64,000 nucleotides of DNA from Clitopilus passeckerianus (Eukaryota > Basidiomycota > Agaricomycetes > Agaricales > Entolomataceae), in assembly GCA_944990035.1 (NCBI GenBank), contig CALYLX010000002.1, positions 115,466-179,465 of the forward strand, read 5' to 3'. The notes below the pieces were generated by a model, which saw nothing but the letters and a program-made list of their open reading frames with translations, searched no databases and had not been told where the DNA came from. This document shows, one piece after another, positions 46,020-59,232 of this stretch; position 1 is the first letter of the stretch, and each line of letters begins with the position of its first letter. Made by a program: the position numbers and the translations under genes.

Positions 46020-47616
46020 TCACGCACCCTCCTCGTCTGCAGCTGCCTCGTCAATGGCTGCCTTTCCATCCTTCTCCTCATCGAACTGATAGAAAGGGAA
46101 GTCGAGAAGGATAGTCCTCTTGAGGAAGGATGGCAGTCGGGTATAGAGACTAGGCGGGAGAGGTATGAGGATTGACGTCTTCTTGAGATACGCTTGATAG
46201 TGTCTCCACGCGTCGGAAGGTTCTTCAGAGGCATTTGGCCCGTGAGATTTGAGGAAGAACTTCTTGGCTGTTGGCTTTTCTGCTGTCGGGATACCGGATG
46301 CAAACATAAGGAGCCTTTTAAAAGCTTAGATCAAACGCTAATGTGAGAGTATATAGAAAAGCTTCTCACAAGACGGTGAAGATAGGTGACATGACAGCGC
46401 CATATTGAGCAGCTCTGGAGGAGTAGGAAAGGTTGCCGTTCGTTGTTGGTGAGAGGCAAAGGATCCAGATGCCCCACCAGCACATGATTCTAAAGACCAT
46501 TAGAAAATTTGGGCCACACAGTGTCATCAGCGACTTACTCTCCAAAATAAGGCGGATGGCGGGACCAAGCCCACAAACCTCGCTAAACCACCTCAGTTAG
46601 TTTTGAATCCGCTGAAGTGGAGCGGAATGCTTACATTAGTTGGCATATCCTTTGGAATGAGCTTGTTTGATTTGTAGTAGTACTGTGGTGGTCTGAGTTC
46701 CCTAATACCCTGGAGTCGATGCTAGTTGACATACCTTCTGAAAATCAGCACAAGACTCAATGACAAAACCCAGTGCCCAGATGACGATCCCAGCAATATC
46801 TCTGGAGGTTCCAAAAGCAGGGTTCGAGCCAGCCCTTCGAGTATCGGAAATTGCAGGGGAGTTCAGGATCGTTAGGGGTAAGGACACAGTCCAAACCTGG
46901 ATGGCAAGTTCAGAAACAAGTCTCGAATAGAGCTGGGAGACACACCCAAACTATCTGGCCTGACAAGGATAGAGATCTTCTATCAGTAACCGCCCGCATA
47001 TGTCGAGGAAAGGGGAAGAATCACCTATCCAAAAGCCTGACAAGAGGTGAACGTGATATATGTCAGGAATACACTTGCGACGTACCGAGAAATTTCAAGA
47101 AGTGATTTCTTATTTCGTCAAAACGGCTGTCACTTCCCATCTTTAAGACGCGGAAGAGCAGAAAGCCTGAGAAACACAGTGAAGGCCGTATCATGAGAGA
47201 TGTTCAGAATGGAATTACCTGCAATTCTCGAGGCCCACACCATGACAAGTACACTAGCAACTGAGGTCTCTTCAGCATCATTTCTCAGCAAGTGTTCAAA
47301 AAGTCGTACCAATGTTACGGGCATGGAATGTATTCCCAATAAGCAAGGTCAACAACGCTATTGGAGGGATTAGGCTTCAAGGCTGACAGAAGTCGAGTCT
47401 CCTTCAAGTTACCAAGAAGAAAGAAATTAGATCCTGTCCATTACAGTCAACATCTGAGGCGTCTAAAATAGAGCAGAGATGCCAACCTCCAGTGAAATCG
47501 GTAATTTTGTCAAATTTGAATGTCCATGCAATTGCAAATCCAGCAAGCTGGTATCCAACCGTGACTAGAAGCGTTATAGCCAGGTAAAAGCGGTCTAAAG
47601 CGTATACGGGTGCCAT
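46020..47616 (-). CDS. DUF1295 / steroid 5-alpha-reductase-like integral membrane protein
   Basis: Multi-pass membrane protein of the DUF1295 branch of the steroid reductase/isoprenylcysteine methyltransferase-like fold; substrate unknown. The start at 47616 gives MAPVYALDRFYLAITLLVTV and GYQLAGFAIAWTFKFDKITD. Splicing continues with FTGGSNFFLLALLTLLIGNT and FHARNI, then VASVLVMVWASRIAG, FDEIRNHFLKFLG, LTILNSPAISD and IAGIVIWALGFVIESCADFQK. The conserved C-terminal part has KDMPTN, GLWAWSRHPPYFGE (the family hallmark), SPTTNG and FASGIPTAEKPTAKKFF. The tail ends in acidic DEEGA at 46020. There are around ten short exons. A reductase role is expected but not shown. The neighbours give no pathway hint. 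Confidence 0.82.
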
Positions 47617-48195
47617 CTAGGGGTAGTAGAAGTTGAGTTACTAATGTGGGCTGACATGGACTGCGTTGGGCTTTATATATTCTCGAGGCTACCTCCTCTA
47701 CACGATCAGTTGCTGAACGTCTGCAGTCAAGTTCGAGATCGGTCAGTTTCGATCACTCCATCAGGTGACGTCAGCAGCCAGTCACGTTTCTTCAGAAAGA
47801 ACGCGTCGCGACGCGTCTACTAAAGAAAGGAAAAGTCAGAACGTCGCGTACCACAGTCAGGAGGCCGACCACATAGTTTAAACTTCCTTTCAAAGTAACA
47901 GCAAGCAAAACATTTCACGCATAAGAGAATTTATTGATTCTAAATAAATATTTGAAGGCCAAAATGTTTTCTGCTTTGTTGTACTACTTAGTCTCCCTAT
48001 ATATACATTTACGGTCCAACTGCCCAGAGTGATAGAGAACAAGAAAAGAGAGTCTATAGAGAATAAAGGTGTCCATCGGTCGTCTACTATGAAAGGTATG
48101 CTCTAAGGTGGTGTAAGATCGTGCCAGAGAATGATGCCGTCTATGATCTAGAAATGGGTCGTCTGTCCTTGGTTATGTGCATAGGTATTGTGCCT
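47617..48195. other. Intergenic region between the DUF1295 gene and the serine dehydratase gene
   Basis: About 580 bases, AT-rich in the right half. ACGCGTCGCGACGCGTC near 47801-47818 is a short palindrome-like GC-rich element in the presumed DUF1295 promoter. No coding content was seen. Confidence 0.4.
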
Positions 48196-51100
48196 TCAAC
48201 TGTGGAAAAATGTTTTGAGTGAGGCGAGAAGGAAGAGAAGGCAGCAGAGCATACCAGGCTGGTACTGTAAGAGGGATCTTCACGCTCGTCTGCAAAATGA
48301 TCAGAATAAATTCTCCACTTCATGAAAGGTCTAACGCACAGCAAGGCCCTATAACACAAATTTAGTGACCCATTCATTGGAAGAAATCTGGATTCTTACC
48401 GAAAGGCTTGTTTCCTTGTATTTGACACTCATATCAGCAGCGGTCAATCTCATGGCTTCGATAGCTTCATCCAATGTTACGCTGTATACCCCTTGACTTG
48501 CCATCGAGAGTTGAGCCGCGGTAACCGCCTTCACAGCTGTAAAGGGATATACAATCAGTAAAGATATCAGCGAAGTAATCGATCACCAACCTCCCAGACT
48601 GTTCCTTTCCTGAAGTTACGGAGTAGTTTGAATCAGGAACTGTCGCCCACAACATTGATTCGTAGATGAACTCACGATACAAGGAACTTGGACGAGGCCG
48701 TCAATGGGGTCACAGGTCAGACCGAGGTTATGTTCTATGTTGAGGTATCAGGATCAATCTCGCCCGATGGATGAGATAGTACACACCAATGCCAATTTCG
48801 GCCGCCTTGACAACATTGGGATCAATTTCAAATACATGGTATCGTGCTTCGAATCATTACCTGCAAGATGATTTCCGGAGATGCTGTCCAAGTAAAAAGA
48901 AATCAGGCTTGGTTCGATCTGAGATCCACGCTTCACAAACCTCCCATACATGCAGCGAAACCAGCGCTAGCCATAGAACATGCCACTGCGAGAAGTCAAC
49001 ATTTGGTGGATAAATGATTATAGGTGAACGATCAAACCTCCGACTTCAGCCATACAACCACCCTCCGCAGCAGAGATTGTGCTAGCGCGTTTGAAGAGCA
49101 TACCCACCGCCTACACAACGAAATGAGGAATGAAATTGCCACTGAAATGGAGAACGTACGGCAGCAGTAAGCAAGAACGTCTGCACGCTCTTCTCTGGTT
49201 CATCACTGACAAACTGAGAATGTTCTGTCAGTGCACATCACATGAAGCACATCTTCATTTCTTACCTCAATGATATATTTCAACACAGCAGGAATCACGC
49301 CAGATGCTCCATTAGTGGGCGAAGTCACGATCCGGCCTCCCGATGCGTTGACTTCGTTGACGGCAATCGCGTAACAAGACAAGAAATCCATCGCAGGTAT
49401 ATCCGCCTTCCTCTGAAATCAAATATCACAAATATTAGATCATGACCAATAGGGTCCCCAGGAGATAGATGGGTAATAGGAAAGGGCTTACGGGAGGCAT
49501 CGGTAGAACGGCATGATCATACTTTCCTACCACTCTAGGAGCCCGCGAAGCACGGTAGACTTTCCATTTGGGCTCTGACTCGTCGACAGTCTTGTTTTCC
49601 TCGAGAGGCATCGGTGATTCAATCGATGCCGCTGGTTTCGTGCCAGCCTCAATACTGGGAAGGTTGGGTTGGGCCACGCCAGGGTATAATCTGATATGTG
49701 GGCGCGATTATCAGACACGATAGTAATGGAGGACATCACAAGCGTACCCTCTCATGAGTCTTCGGTATAGAATTGGGGCACGCCTTCGAAGGCCGAGCCT
49801 ACCTGGGAGTGTGGGCTCTGATGTTGATACACCAGTGTGGATGCATTCATCCATCACGCTCCATATCTTCATAACCTGGGAAACCTCAGGTTGGGCCGGG
49901 CCGTAAGGAAAGACTGAAGTTGTCACTTACTTTGTCATGAATTTCATCGTTGGTCCAGCCAAAAGCTTTCTCGTTATCGTGCACAATTTGAGCAATCGTC
50001 ATCTACAACAATTTAGAGCCTCTGAAACCGCATCTGTCCATTGCAGCTACTCACGTTATGTTTCTTCGTCAACGCGAGTAAGGAGTCGCCGGAGGTGAAT
50101 GGGTAAGGAGGATCGTATACACCAGCTTCGTCGGACGTGGTGGAGGAACTGGTGTTGCCTTGGCTTTGGTGTTCGAAAGGATCGGTGAGGGAATTAGCCT
50201 GATGCAATCTCGCCCCATGAACCTTGCTCTTGTCCACGCCTTTGTAAAACAGGTTCTCGTCGACTGATTGATGTCGGTCGGACCAAATGACTTGTGAGAA
50301 TCGAGACTCACTCACCTTTAGTTTTCTCATTCACTACGAAGCCACCCCCCACACTGAAATATTCATTGGTGGCGAGAAGTTCCCCCTCTTCTCCGAAACA
50401 GGAGAAACGCATTCCATTCGGATGAGTCTTGAGCACGCGGTCCCAATGCCAGACCATATCGCGGTCCATGTCGAATCGAATGCGATGGTCCCCGCCGAGG
50501 TTGAGAGTCTTGTGCGCGAGGATACCTTCATATCGGCTTGGTATACTTCCGCAGTCCACAGTTTCAGGATCAGATCCTGCAAGTTATGAACGTTAGAATG
50601 AGCATTCAGAAGGACGTATGTTATGGACTCGCCTTCTAATCCGAGAAGTATCGCTTGAGGGGTGTGATGCCTTTGTCGCATTCAGCAGAGAGTTAGGGTT
50701 ATCAACCAAAGAACATACCCCTTTCCTGTAAGGCAAGGTGGTTAGCATTACTTGAACCCGTCGCATGAGCGCTTCACACACCTGTGGCGGCCAAAGAACC
50801 GTATCTGGCCGGCGGTAAAGGTTATTCATTAAGCGAGACTCTGATGGGGATATGTTCTTACAAGGCAATTTTAAGGGTTTTGACCTGCCAATTTTTTGAA
50901 CGGGTTCATTCACTTCAGCATAGGTGATAAAAGCGCGCACCTCTTTCAAAAGACCAAGCTCCTTTAAATCGTTGATGAAGATTCTACCCGCCCGCATTGG
51001 GCCAACCGTATGGGAGGATGAAGGCCCAACTTGACACGTCGGTTGAGCCAAGGCGTTTCGCTTAAATCCACACCGAAACTTACCTCCGATACTGAAAAGA

Positions 51101-51318
51101 TCGAAAGTAGAGATGACAGCGTGCTCTGGGAGTTGTCGGGGCGGGCTATCGTCGTATGGTTCAGGTTCCTCTTGCCGCCTCATGAGGGCGAGCTTGCTGA
51201 GGGGTCGGCATGGCGTGTCACGGCGGAGCTGGATCACTGGGGTCGTCCAACATCGTAGTTTTGAGGCTGAAAAGGAGGGTTTAAAAGGCGTTCTTGCGAG
51301 GGTGAGCATGCAATGCAA
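48196..51318 (-). CDS. Iron-sulfur L-serine dehydratase (L-serine ammonia-lyase, SdaA type)
   Basis: Would deaminate L-serine to pyruvate and ammonia using a [4Fe-4S] cluster, unlike the PLP-dependent Cha1 type usual in yeasts. The start at 51318 (alternative 51309) gives an arginine-rich, possibly mitochondrial, leader ([16 protein letters not shown]). The beta domain follows with STFDLFSIG joined across an intron to [18 protein letters not shown], then [15 protein letters not shown] and [15 protein letters not shown]. The alpha domain has [52 protein letters not shown] and [39 protein letters not shown] supplies further cluster cysteines. The end is [11 protein letters not shown] then, after an intron, [10 protein letters not shown] and a stop at 48196. 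About 15 exons. All three expected cysteine sites are present, so it is probably active. Confidence 0.92.
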
Positions 51319-53933
51319 CGAAGAGAAGATAGTGGTTGTGGTGAGAGTTGGTGCTCGAGTTCAAGCTTCGGAAACATGACGGTATTAACTTGCTCGGACG
51401 GACCTCCGAGCCTCTTAAGGTAACTTGATCAGGAATGCGACCCTCAGGCCTCCCCAAACGAATGAAATTTTATCAATTATCGTACGTTATATGTTAGGAG
51501 AAAGCGGCCGAAGAATAGCCAACGTCTTCGATTCACATGAGCGAGCAGAATAGTACATCCAAGACGTCTTGAGGTGGGGAAATGGCTGACCTCAATGCAC
51601 GCTTCGAGGCAGCGCTCGCGGAGGCATTCTCGGCGATGGCGTCCATTCTGTGATGATGGTTGACGTCTTGACAATGAGATACTGTACAGTTTGCGTCAAG
51701 AGTCGCGTTAGGACCTCTCCAGAGATAACGATAAGAACCGCCACCGGTTTCTTGCGCGTTGTCAGGAGGCTTAAACGACTGGGTCCTACCTATGCCGTCG
51801 GGACAGAGTTTTCACGACAATGTTGGCCGTTTGTGTGCAATCTCTCAAGAAATCAACGCCTTTTCTCACTCAATTCTTTCTGTAATCGCTTTCTTCTCAT
51901 CGCTTATACACGCCTTGGGTGCATTTGATGAAGGGTAGTATCGGGCGCTTGTGCGGAGGTTGTTGTTTATGGGTTGCATCAGGAACAACTCGCTGCTCCG
52001 TCGGAGGTGATCTCTCCAATGTTTGATATATTCGTACGGACAATGCTGCGATGACGCATGCAATGTGTGGCGCATTCACAACACACTGGGCTGGGCACGT
52101 GTTCGCGACTACCTCGTGTCGCTTGGGCAGCCAATCCAAAAGCGTCAAGTCGTCATGATGGGCCTTTCGTTGGCTGCGGCTCTCACGTACGCTAGGGAAT
52201 CAACAATAGATCGACGAGAAAGCGTCTCGGTGGCTAAAGCTGATCACATGAAAAAATGCTTTGTATTGCAAGGAGAAACCGTATTCACATGTGGCATCAT
52301 TGGCAAGGGGAGAATGACATGGATTGGGCGTCATGAATGTAAATCAAGTTCCGAGGAAAGTGACCATCTGGGCGAATGTAAACACTGAAAAGGAAGTGTT
52401 ACTGTCAAGATATGAGGAAGTGCGCAGATCAGCGATTTCGGATGCTTTCTACAAAGACTCCTGACTTCCACCAACTGGAGCAGCGGTACAATCGTATAAA
52501 GGAACTTCGACATTGCCATCCAGTGGAAGGGGATGGCATAGGCATGGACGAAAGTAGGCTTTTGAGAATTTGTATAACCACGAGTAGGAGACTAACACAT
52601 AATAGGCTTTTTGACGTAGTACCTCATAACTCGGTGGTATAGTTCAGGTAGGGTTTGTATGGCCGCTGGACCATGAGAATGAAGAAGAATGGGATCGACA
52701 TTGACTGGACCCTTGTTCAGGTCTTTCGACATAGGCGCAAATTCAGGGCACAAGATGGGTGTCAAAGATCGGAGCCATTATGGCCTTCTGAAGCCTAGAA
52801 GACAGAGTTCTAAACGAAGGTTTAAGATGTAGATTCGTTTGAAACAGTTTGCCTGCGGCGGGCAAGTTTCCATACTACTGGATTCCTATCTGAGATTACT
52901 CCCCGGTGGGAGTTCTGAAGATCGTTCATTAGACCCTCGATCCAATGTACGATGCAATCGGTGCCGCAGGCGAACCTCCTCTGGATGTGGAGATAATGCT
53001 CTGACTGTCGGCTGTGAATCGAGATATGTCCACTAACAAGCAGGAGATCAGAGCGGTGAGCAAGGCAAGCGACGAGTTGCGAGAAAAATGGAGTTGATTT
53101 TCTCCAGGCTGTCAAGAGACAAGGTCCGTTCTGGACGATTACGCGGCCGGACATCTGAGTAGCTGTACTGCATTTCAATAAAGACCAGCCATATTAGACC
53201 AAGGGTCGACGACCAAGCCAAGTTAGCATTGGACCTGCCGATCCCTTGCTTTAGGAGGAGACATCGAGTCGGACCCGAGATAGCCGCGTATGGTGCCTTT
53301 CAAAGGCTTTGGTGGGCGCTTCAAAGCATATGAGAAACCCCAGCTTAAGGAGATCGGACCGGAGGGCCAGCATTTGCATTTGCGGGGTTTTGGTGGACGA
53401 AGACACACATGGTGGCAGTTGATGGAGGAAAGCCACAACGACAGGAGCATCGGCGGACTGCAATATCAACAGACACTTGAATTCAGAGAAGCTGGAAAGT
53501 CTTCGTTGGAATCAGAGGTTGACCGTGAAGTATGATGGCCAACTTTGATTTCTATGGTGACTGCCAGACTTTGCCCAATGAAGAACATATTTTGTTCTCA
53601 TTGGACCCTTGACCTGAGTTCTCGTGAAAGAACTTCGAGTAGGCGCTGATGACTGTTCGTCGCTTGACATTTCTTTGAGTGATCGAAGTTGTGGACGGTG
53701 TCCCCATTACTAAATTTCGCCACGCAAGTTTGATCATTTTGCTCTTGTGATCGTACCACTCTCTGCTTGCTCGTCGTCTGGAACAGCGAGCTCGCATTCA
53801 TTTTGCGACGAGAGGGTGTGTTTGCATATAATTGGCCGAGAGCGAAACAAGGAAATTGGGGAAAGCCACTACATCAAACGTCTAAGCTAATTCAAACGTC
53901 CTCAAGACCCTTTGTCACCCGTTTTTCGCCACC
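51319..53933. other. Gene-poor stretch between the serine dehydratase and RhoGAP genes
   Basis: About 2.6 kb with only short, mutually overlapping frames (for example 52023-52388 plus, 52822-53178 minus, 53290-53535 plus). None has a recognisable motif or a convincing splice chain. I also saw no tRNA, rRNA or transposase. It may carry promoters, a non-coding transcript or an unrecognised small gene. Confidence 0.4.
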
Positions 53934-56900
53934 ATGGCCCTCAACGCCGCAAAGGATGGGGCCAGCGCTTCGAGCGCTCACCCTCAGCTCAGAGGAGAAC
54001 GAACGCCATACTCACAGCATCCACCACCGTCGTCAGCAAACACACCATCTGCACGATTTCTAGCAGCAACAGCAACACCTCAAACAGCAACGATACCGAA
54101 TGTGCCTTCCGGACCTTCTGGATCGTTGACTTCCGCCAACAAGGATCGGCCGTTGACGGTAGCTGGCTTGCTTAAAGCCAACGCAAACGCACAAGATCCA
54201 ACTGCTGCTGCTCTTGAACAAGCAGTTGGTGATCGCAACAATCTTGCCGCCCAGAATGCTCAACTGTGGAAGCTCATAGAGAAACAACGCACTGGATACA
54301 ATCAACTTTTGAAGGAGTTGGAAAGGGTGCGAGGCGAGAGAGATGTCTACAGGGGAAGACTTGCTGCTTCAAGCAACGGTAGCAGTGATAGGCGGCAAAA
54401 GAGCAGTGAAGGTGATAAAGCCTCAAAGCAGCGCAGCGTTAGCGAAAATGCCAATGGGCAAGTTCATGGCCGAGGTGCGGCCTCGTCGAGCCGGAGATAC
54501 GCCAGCCCATGGCCAGGCATAATTCGGATGATCATGGTATGTCTACGAATTTCCCTACAGCTCTTCTCCTAACTGATTCGTCCCTCATAGCCTCACGACA
54601 AACACAACAAGGTTCCCTACATGCCACCCGCTCGCACGAACCTTTGAGTGCTCGAGAACGAGAGCAAGCTTTGTCTCAGCCTAACCTGACTTACGCTTCT
54701 TCCGCATCACCCAACGATTCCCGATCACAAACTTTACCCCCTCCTCCACCTGCGTCCGCTCCATCTTCAGTTGGCGCCCAGCAGGAGCAAGGAAATGTAC
54801 AACCCAATGCTTCTCGCTCGCTCAAACCCTCGCCAACTCCGTTGATTGTTCCACCTCGCCCTGACACCTTACCCGTTCCTGCATCAGCTATATCTGCCTC
54901 TCAAGAAACCAATCCTTTTGGTAGCCAGATACAAGGATCGCCTGGGGATACGGCGGTAGCCATTGACACACGACCCCTGAACCCTCGCAAGGAGAGTCTA
55001 CCTGACAATTTCCTTCGGCAGCCTTCTGGGCCTCTCGTTGCCTCACCTCCCACCTTCAACCCTTCGGGTAGCGAAGCATCCCATTTAGCTGCACACCCCA
55101 ATTCCAACTTAGGTCAACCCCAAGCGCCAGCACTCACACCTCAAACCGCTCCTCCGGGGTTCTCGAACCCAGATTATAGGTCTGCGCATAGAGCTGCAAC
55201 GCAACCTGACGTCCAAATACAATCTCCTCACCAACTACCCACCATAAGGACGTCTTCTGTTGACTCCAATCAGACTGCAACCGCGCCCAACTCAAGCGCA
55301 AATCCGAATAGCATGTTAGCTGCTATTCCAGAAGGGCGTGCCCATTTACTCTCACGAGAATCGAGAATTTCCCTTCCAGATGAAGCCAAGCGTTACATTG
55401 CCAATATGACAGAGTCACCAGTACCTAGCCCTAAAGTTGATGCTTTTGGAGGTGTAAATTCTAGCTCGACAAGCCTTCCTCAACCTCCCACGCAAAGTCC
55501 TCTGAACCCCGATGGGCTTGCCCCTCCTCTTCTAGCTGATACACGCGGAGCCGACAGCCCTGGAGGTAGTAGCGAATTTTGGATATGAACGAGGATGATG
55601 AAGGGAGCGAGGCTGATGATGAGGAATCAGCAGTCACGGGGCCTGATGGTGATGAGATGGAGGAACCTGAGGTCAATAGAATTCAACATCCTGTTCAGAG
55701 TCACTCTGCCCTGGACTTGGAATCATTTCAAGGTAAGCTCTCTGCCCGTGTTATGTGCTAACTTTAGCTTATATACTCCGCTTGATAGAAGATTTCCGGT
55801 CCATCTCTGAACCGCCCTTCAAGCCTGTTCATCCGATGATACAGGTGCAGGCTCCCAGCAGCTTGGGGCATACCGACGAAAGCCAAGAATCGCCAACACA
55901 CGGTGACGAATCAGAGGAGATTTCTCCACTTACGAACCCGTATTCACCCCCAGGCCAGCCAGAACCTCAAACACAGCCGTTCCGATACGAGCCAAAGCAA
56001 CAAGCTTATCAGGCCTCTCAGTCTGTGCCCGCCAACTTCCGAGCTCTACCTCTCCTCCCTACGGATCTCCCTCACACTACTGTCACCGTCTCTCACTCAT
56101 CAGTCCGTCCAAACGATAGAGGCAAAGAGGTGCTGTCATTCATCGTTCATGTTAGACCTGGTCCAGGAAAGGAGGGGTGGAGGGTGGAGAAAATGTACTC
56201 GGACGTGCTGGCCCTCGATCAGCGAGTTCGGAGCAGTGTGGGCAAAGGGGTAGGGAAGAAGATCCCTAGTTTGCCGGAAGGTCGGCTGTGGAAGGATCAT
56301 GCACCTGCTAAGGTAGATCAAAGAAAGGTATGTGCGTTTTCGCCTCCATTATATCGGGGTATTCAACAAGTTTTAGGCCGTTCTTGAGGGATACCTTCAA
56401 AGCCTGATAAACCTCCCTGTTAAACGCAATGATGAAGTAATCGCCTTTTTCACGACCGACATTGTACGCGAGACGAACCAGCCAGTCCTGCAAGCCGGAC
56501 ATAAGGAGGGCTACCTCACGAAACGGGGCAAAAATTTCGGAGGATGGAAAACGAGATACTTCGTGCTTCAAGGGCCAGTATTGGAGTACTATGACTGCGT
56601 ATGTGCCACTCTATTGTTCTGTTGCTCCGTATCTGATGGTCGTGAAACAGCGCGGTGGTACCCACCTTGGTTCTATCCAAGTAACAGGAGCTCAGATTGG
56701 ACGTCAGCAACGTACCGAACGGCCGGCTGGAGCGGATGACGAGAAGGAGTATAGGCACGCCTTCCTCATCGTTGAGGCCAGGAAGGGCCCCGGAGGAAAC
56801 CACCCTCGACATGTTCTTTGCGCCGAAAGCGATGAAGACAGGGACAGCTGGGTTGAGATGCTGGTCCGATATTTCTCAGGAACCTACAGCGAAGAACCTT

Positions 56901-58921
56901 TGACCAAGTTCGGTCCTGGTCCAATTGCAGTAAACCCCGCTACCTACCAAAACGCCGCACAGCCACGCTCCAGTACTAGTTCAAACGACAGCCCTGTATC
57001 GCGCCGGCCGCAACGGGCATTCTCAAAGGACGATATTGCGATCTCCAAAGGGGCTGCTGTACCGATTTCGCAGTTGCCACAGGACGAAACTACTGCGAAG
57101 TTCTTCCCCCAAGCAAATGACGATTATCATACGTCGTCCACTCCTGCAAAACAGATAGATCCGTCCCCAACGGACCGCCACCCGAATGGAGGCGCCTTTG
57201 ATGCGCACTACAGCGCTAGGCGTCTCATGGAAAAAGGCGGCCAACCTTCGAGCTTGCCTGATTCATCGCCATTGTCATCCGTTTCGAATTTCGCTTCGGA
57301 TGCTTTGTCCGGGACCAGCCAGCGTGCTAACTCTGAACTTGGCCATTATCCGGATCTACAGCAGAACGCTAAAGCGAATCGCCAGCTTTCCCCAGAAAGA
57401 CATCGTAGGGATCCCCAAGACGGTCGTAAGTCCTTCCATCCATCGCTCAATACAGTTGCGCAATCCCCGACCGTCGCTGCTGGCACCGAACGATCTTCAA
57501 CCCCTGACAAATTAGACGCAAATGCAAAGGTCAAGATCTCCGGCCCGATGAATGCTGCACCCATTCCCACTGGATTTAAATTCGGTGGCAAAGATCCCGC
57601 CCCTGCTGCAGCGGAATCTACGCCATCAGATCAGCGCCGCGAAAAGGCTCGGTCTCGTTTCTGGAACTGGAAGAGCACAGGTATGAGTCAGCCATGTACG
57701 CATCTGCATTCTATTGATATATCGTGACCACCACAGCTCCTGAAAAACCACAACCTATCGCCACAACTGTGTCAAGAGCTGTGTTTGGAGTATCGCTTGA
57801 AGAGTCCTTAGAGGTTGCTCAGATTGCCAACCTGCCTGCTATCGTGTTTAGATGCATACAATATCTGGAAGCCAAGAAGGCAGATCAAGAGGAGGGCATC
57901 TACCGCCTAAGCGGAAGCTCAGCAGTCATCAAGAGTCTCAAAGACAGATTTAACACCGGTTAGTCGTTTGTCATGCTTAGCCACAAGTATGAAGATCTCA
58001 TGGTTAACAGAGGGTGATGTCGATCTCCTCGCATCTGACGAGTATTGGGATCCCCATGCTATCGCCGGGCTACTCAAAAGTTTCTTACGCGACTTGCCTG
58101 CAAGTATCCTGACTCGAGATCTTCACCTCCGGTTCCTTGCAGTCATAGGTATGATTGGATAATCTACATTCTTGATCGCTGATTAAAGTATCCTGGAATA
58201 GACTTCGTAGATGCCCAAGAAAGGATCAAAGAGCTTTCCCGCCTGATTGCTGCCCTTCCGATTGCCAATTATAGCCTGCTCCGTGCCCTCACTGCGCACC
58301 TGATCCTGGTCGTCCAGAACTCTAACGTCAACAAGATGACGATGAGGAACGTCGGAATAGTATTCAGCCCAACCCTCGGGATACCTGCGGGCGTATTCAG
58401 TCTTATGCTTGGAGAATTCAACCGCGTTTTCAACGTTGGAGCCGAGTCGGGACAGCCTTCGGAGGATGACGCTGACGATGAAGAATCTGAAGTTGATCGA
58501 CGCAATAGCCGGCAGTATTCCGATGCAGCTGCTGATCAATTGCTTGGACTCGCAGGTCGAAGTCTGAAGAGTGAGCAGTTCTCTCTCGGCTATTTCTGCA
58601 TCGCTAATGCTGGTTTCACCAGCCGCAGAAGAAGTTGTATCCGAGAGCGATGAAGTGTCCATGCAGGATGAAAGTGGAACAGAGACGACAGACAACGAAC
58701 CGCCCGCCGATTCTTCATCCGAAGGCGGTCCTCACATCAATACTTCTCCTCCTGACACGCCAATTGTCAAGGCGTCAAAGGCGTCGCACGCAGCCGCTAC
58801 GAGAGGGCTTAATGTCACTATCACGAACCCTGAACGAGGAAATCGACATTCAAAGATCATGGGACTTCCCCATTCTCCCCGGCCTCCACACTCCCCTAGC
58901 AGACAACCAGATTCCAGATGA
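53934..58921 (+). CDS. PX-PH-RhoGAP protein, Bem3-like
   Basis: GTPase-activating protein for a Rho/Cdc42-type GTPase acting at membranes in cell polarity. The start ATG lies in a strong context (CGCCACCATGG). A long Ser/Pro-rich N terminus contains a coiled coil (NNLAAQNAQLWKLIEKQR, LLKELERVRGERDVYRGRL). A PX domain (KEVLSFIVHVRPG, WRVEKMYSDVLALDQRVR, IPSLPEGRLW) is followed by a PH domain (KEGYLTKRGKNFGGWKTRYF, VLQGPVLEYYD, HVLCAESDEDRDSWVEML). The C-terminal RhoGAP domain has SRAVFGVSLEESLEVAQ, EEGIYRLSGSSAVIKSL with the arginine finger in YRLSG, LLKSFLRDLPASIL, ANYSLLRALTAHLI and NVGIVFSPTLGIP. It ends PHSPSRQPDSR. The frame joint near 55570 needs either an intron (possibly 55454 to about 55571) or a one-base shift. 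Otherwise all introns are regular. Confidence 0.9.
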
Positions 58922-59232
58922 TTTTTGATGTGCACGCTGATCTTCGCAGTTTCTCCATTGACAATTTATTCATGCATTGAAGTCACCATATACCCCTGAT
59001 ACCACAACAGTCTGTACTGCTTGCTAGCTACAGATTTTGTACTTATACCTATTTCTTGTATCTTATCTTGACGTTCTCGAAAAATTACATGAAGTGAGTC
59101 CTATGGACTTGGCGGTGTGTTCCTGTCCCTGACCAGATGGGCGTGACAACTCTGAAATCTTGACGTGTCACTGTCACGGTACGCGCCTGCGGTCAGCGCG
59201 ACAGGAGTGGAGACATCTCAACGTCGACCACC
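58922..59232. other. Spacer between the RhoGAP and SHR3 genes
   Basis: About 310 bases in tandem orientation, with the RhoGAP 3' end and the SHR3 promoter. A GC-rich patch lies around 59160-59215. No coding content was seen. Confidence 0.4.

Noticed and set aside
51477..51674. Small cysteine/arginine-rich minus-strand protein (for example RRECLRERCLEACIE)
   Set aside because: No CX9C spacing, no supporting splice chain and weak start context; an alternative frame (MDAIAENAS...) is equally weak.
53290..53535. 81-codon frame with repeated GFGGR motifs
   Set aside because: Short, isolated, no known domain and no promoter or splice support; the repeat of GFGGR occurs only twice.
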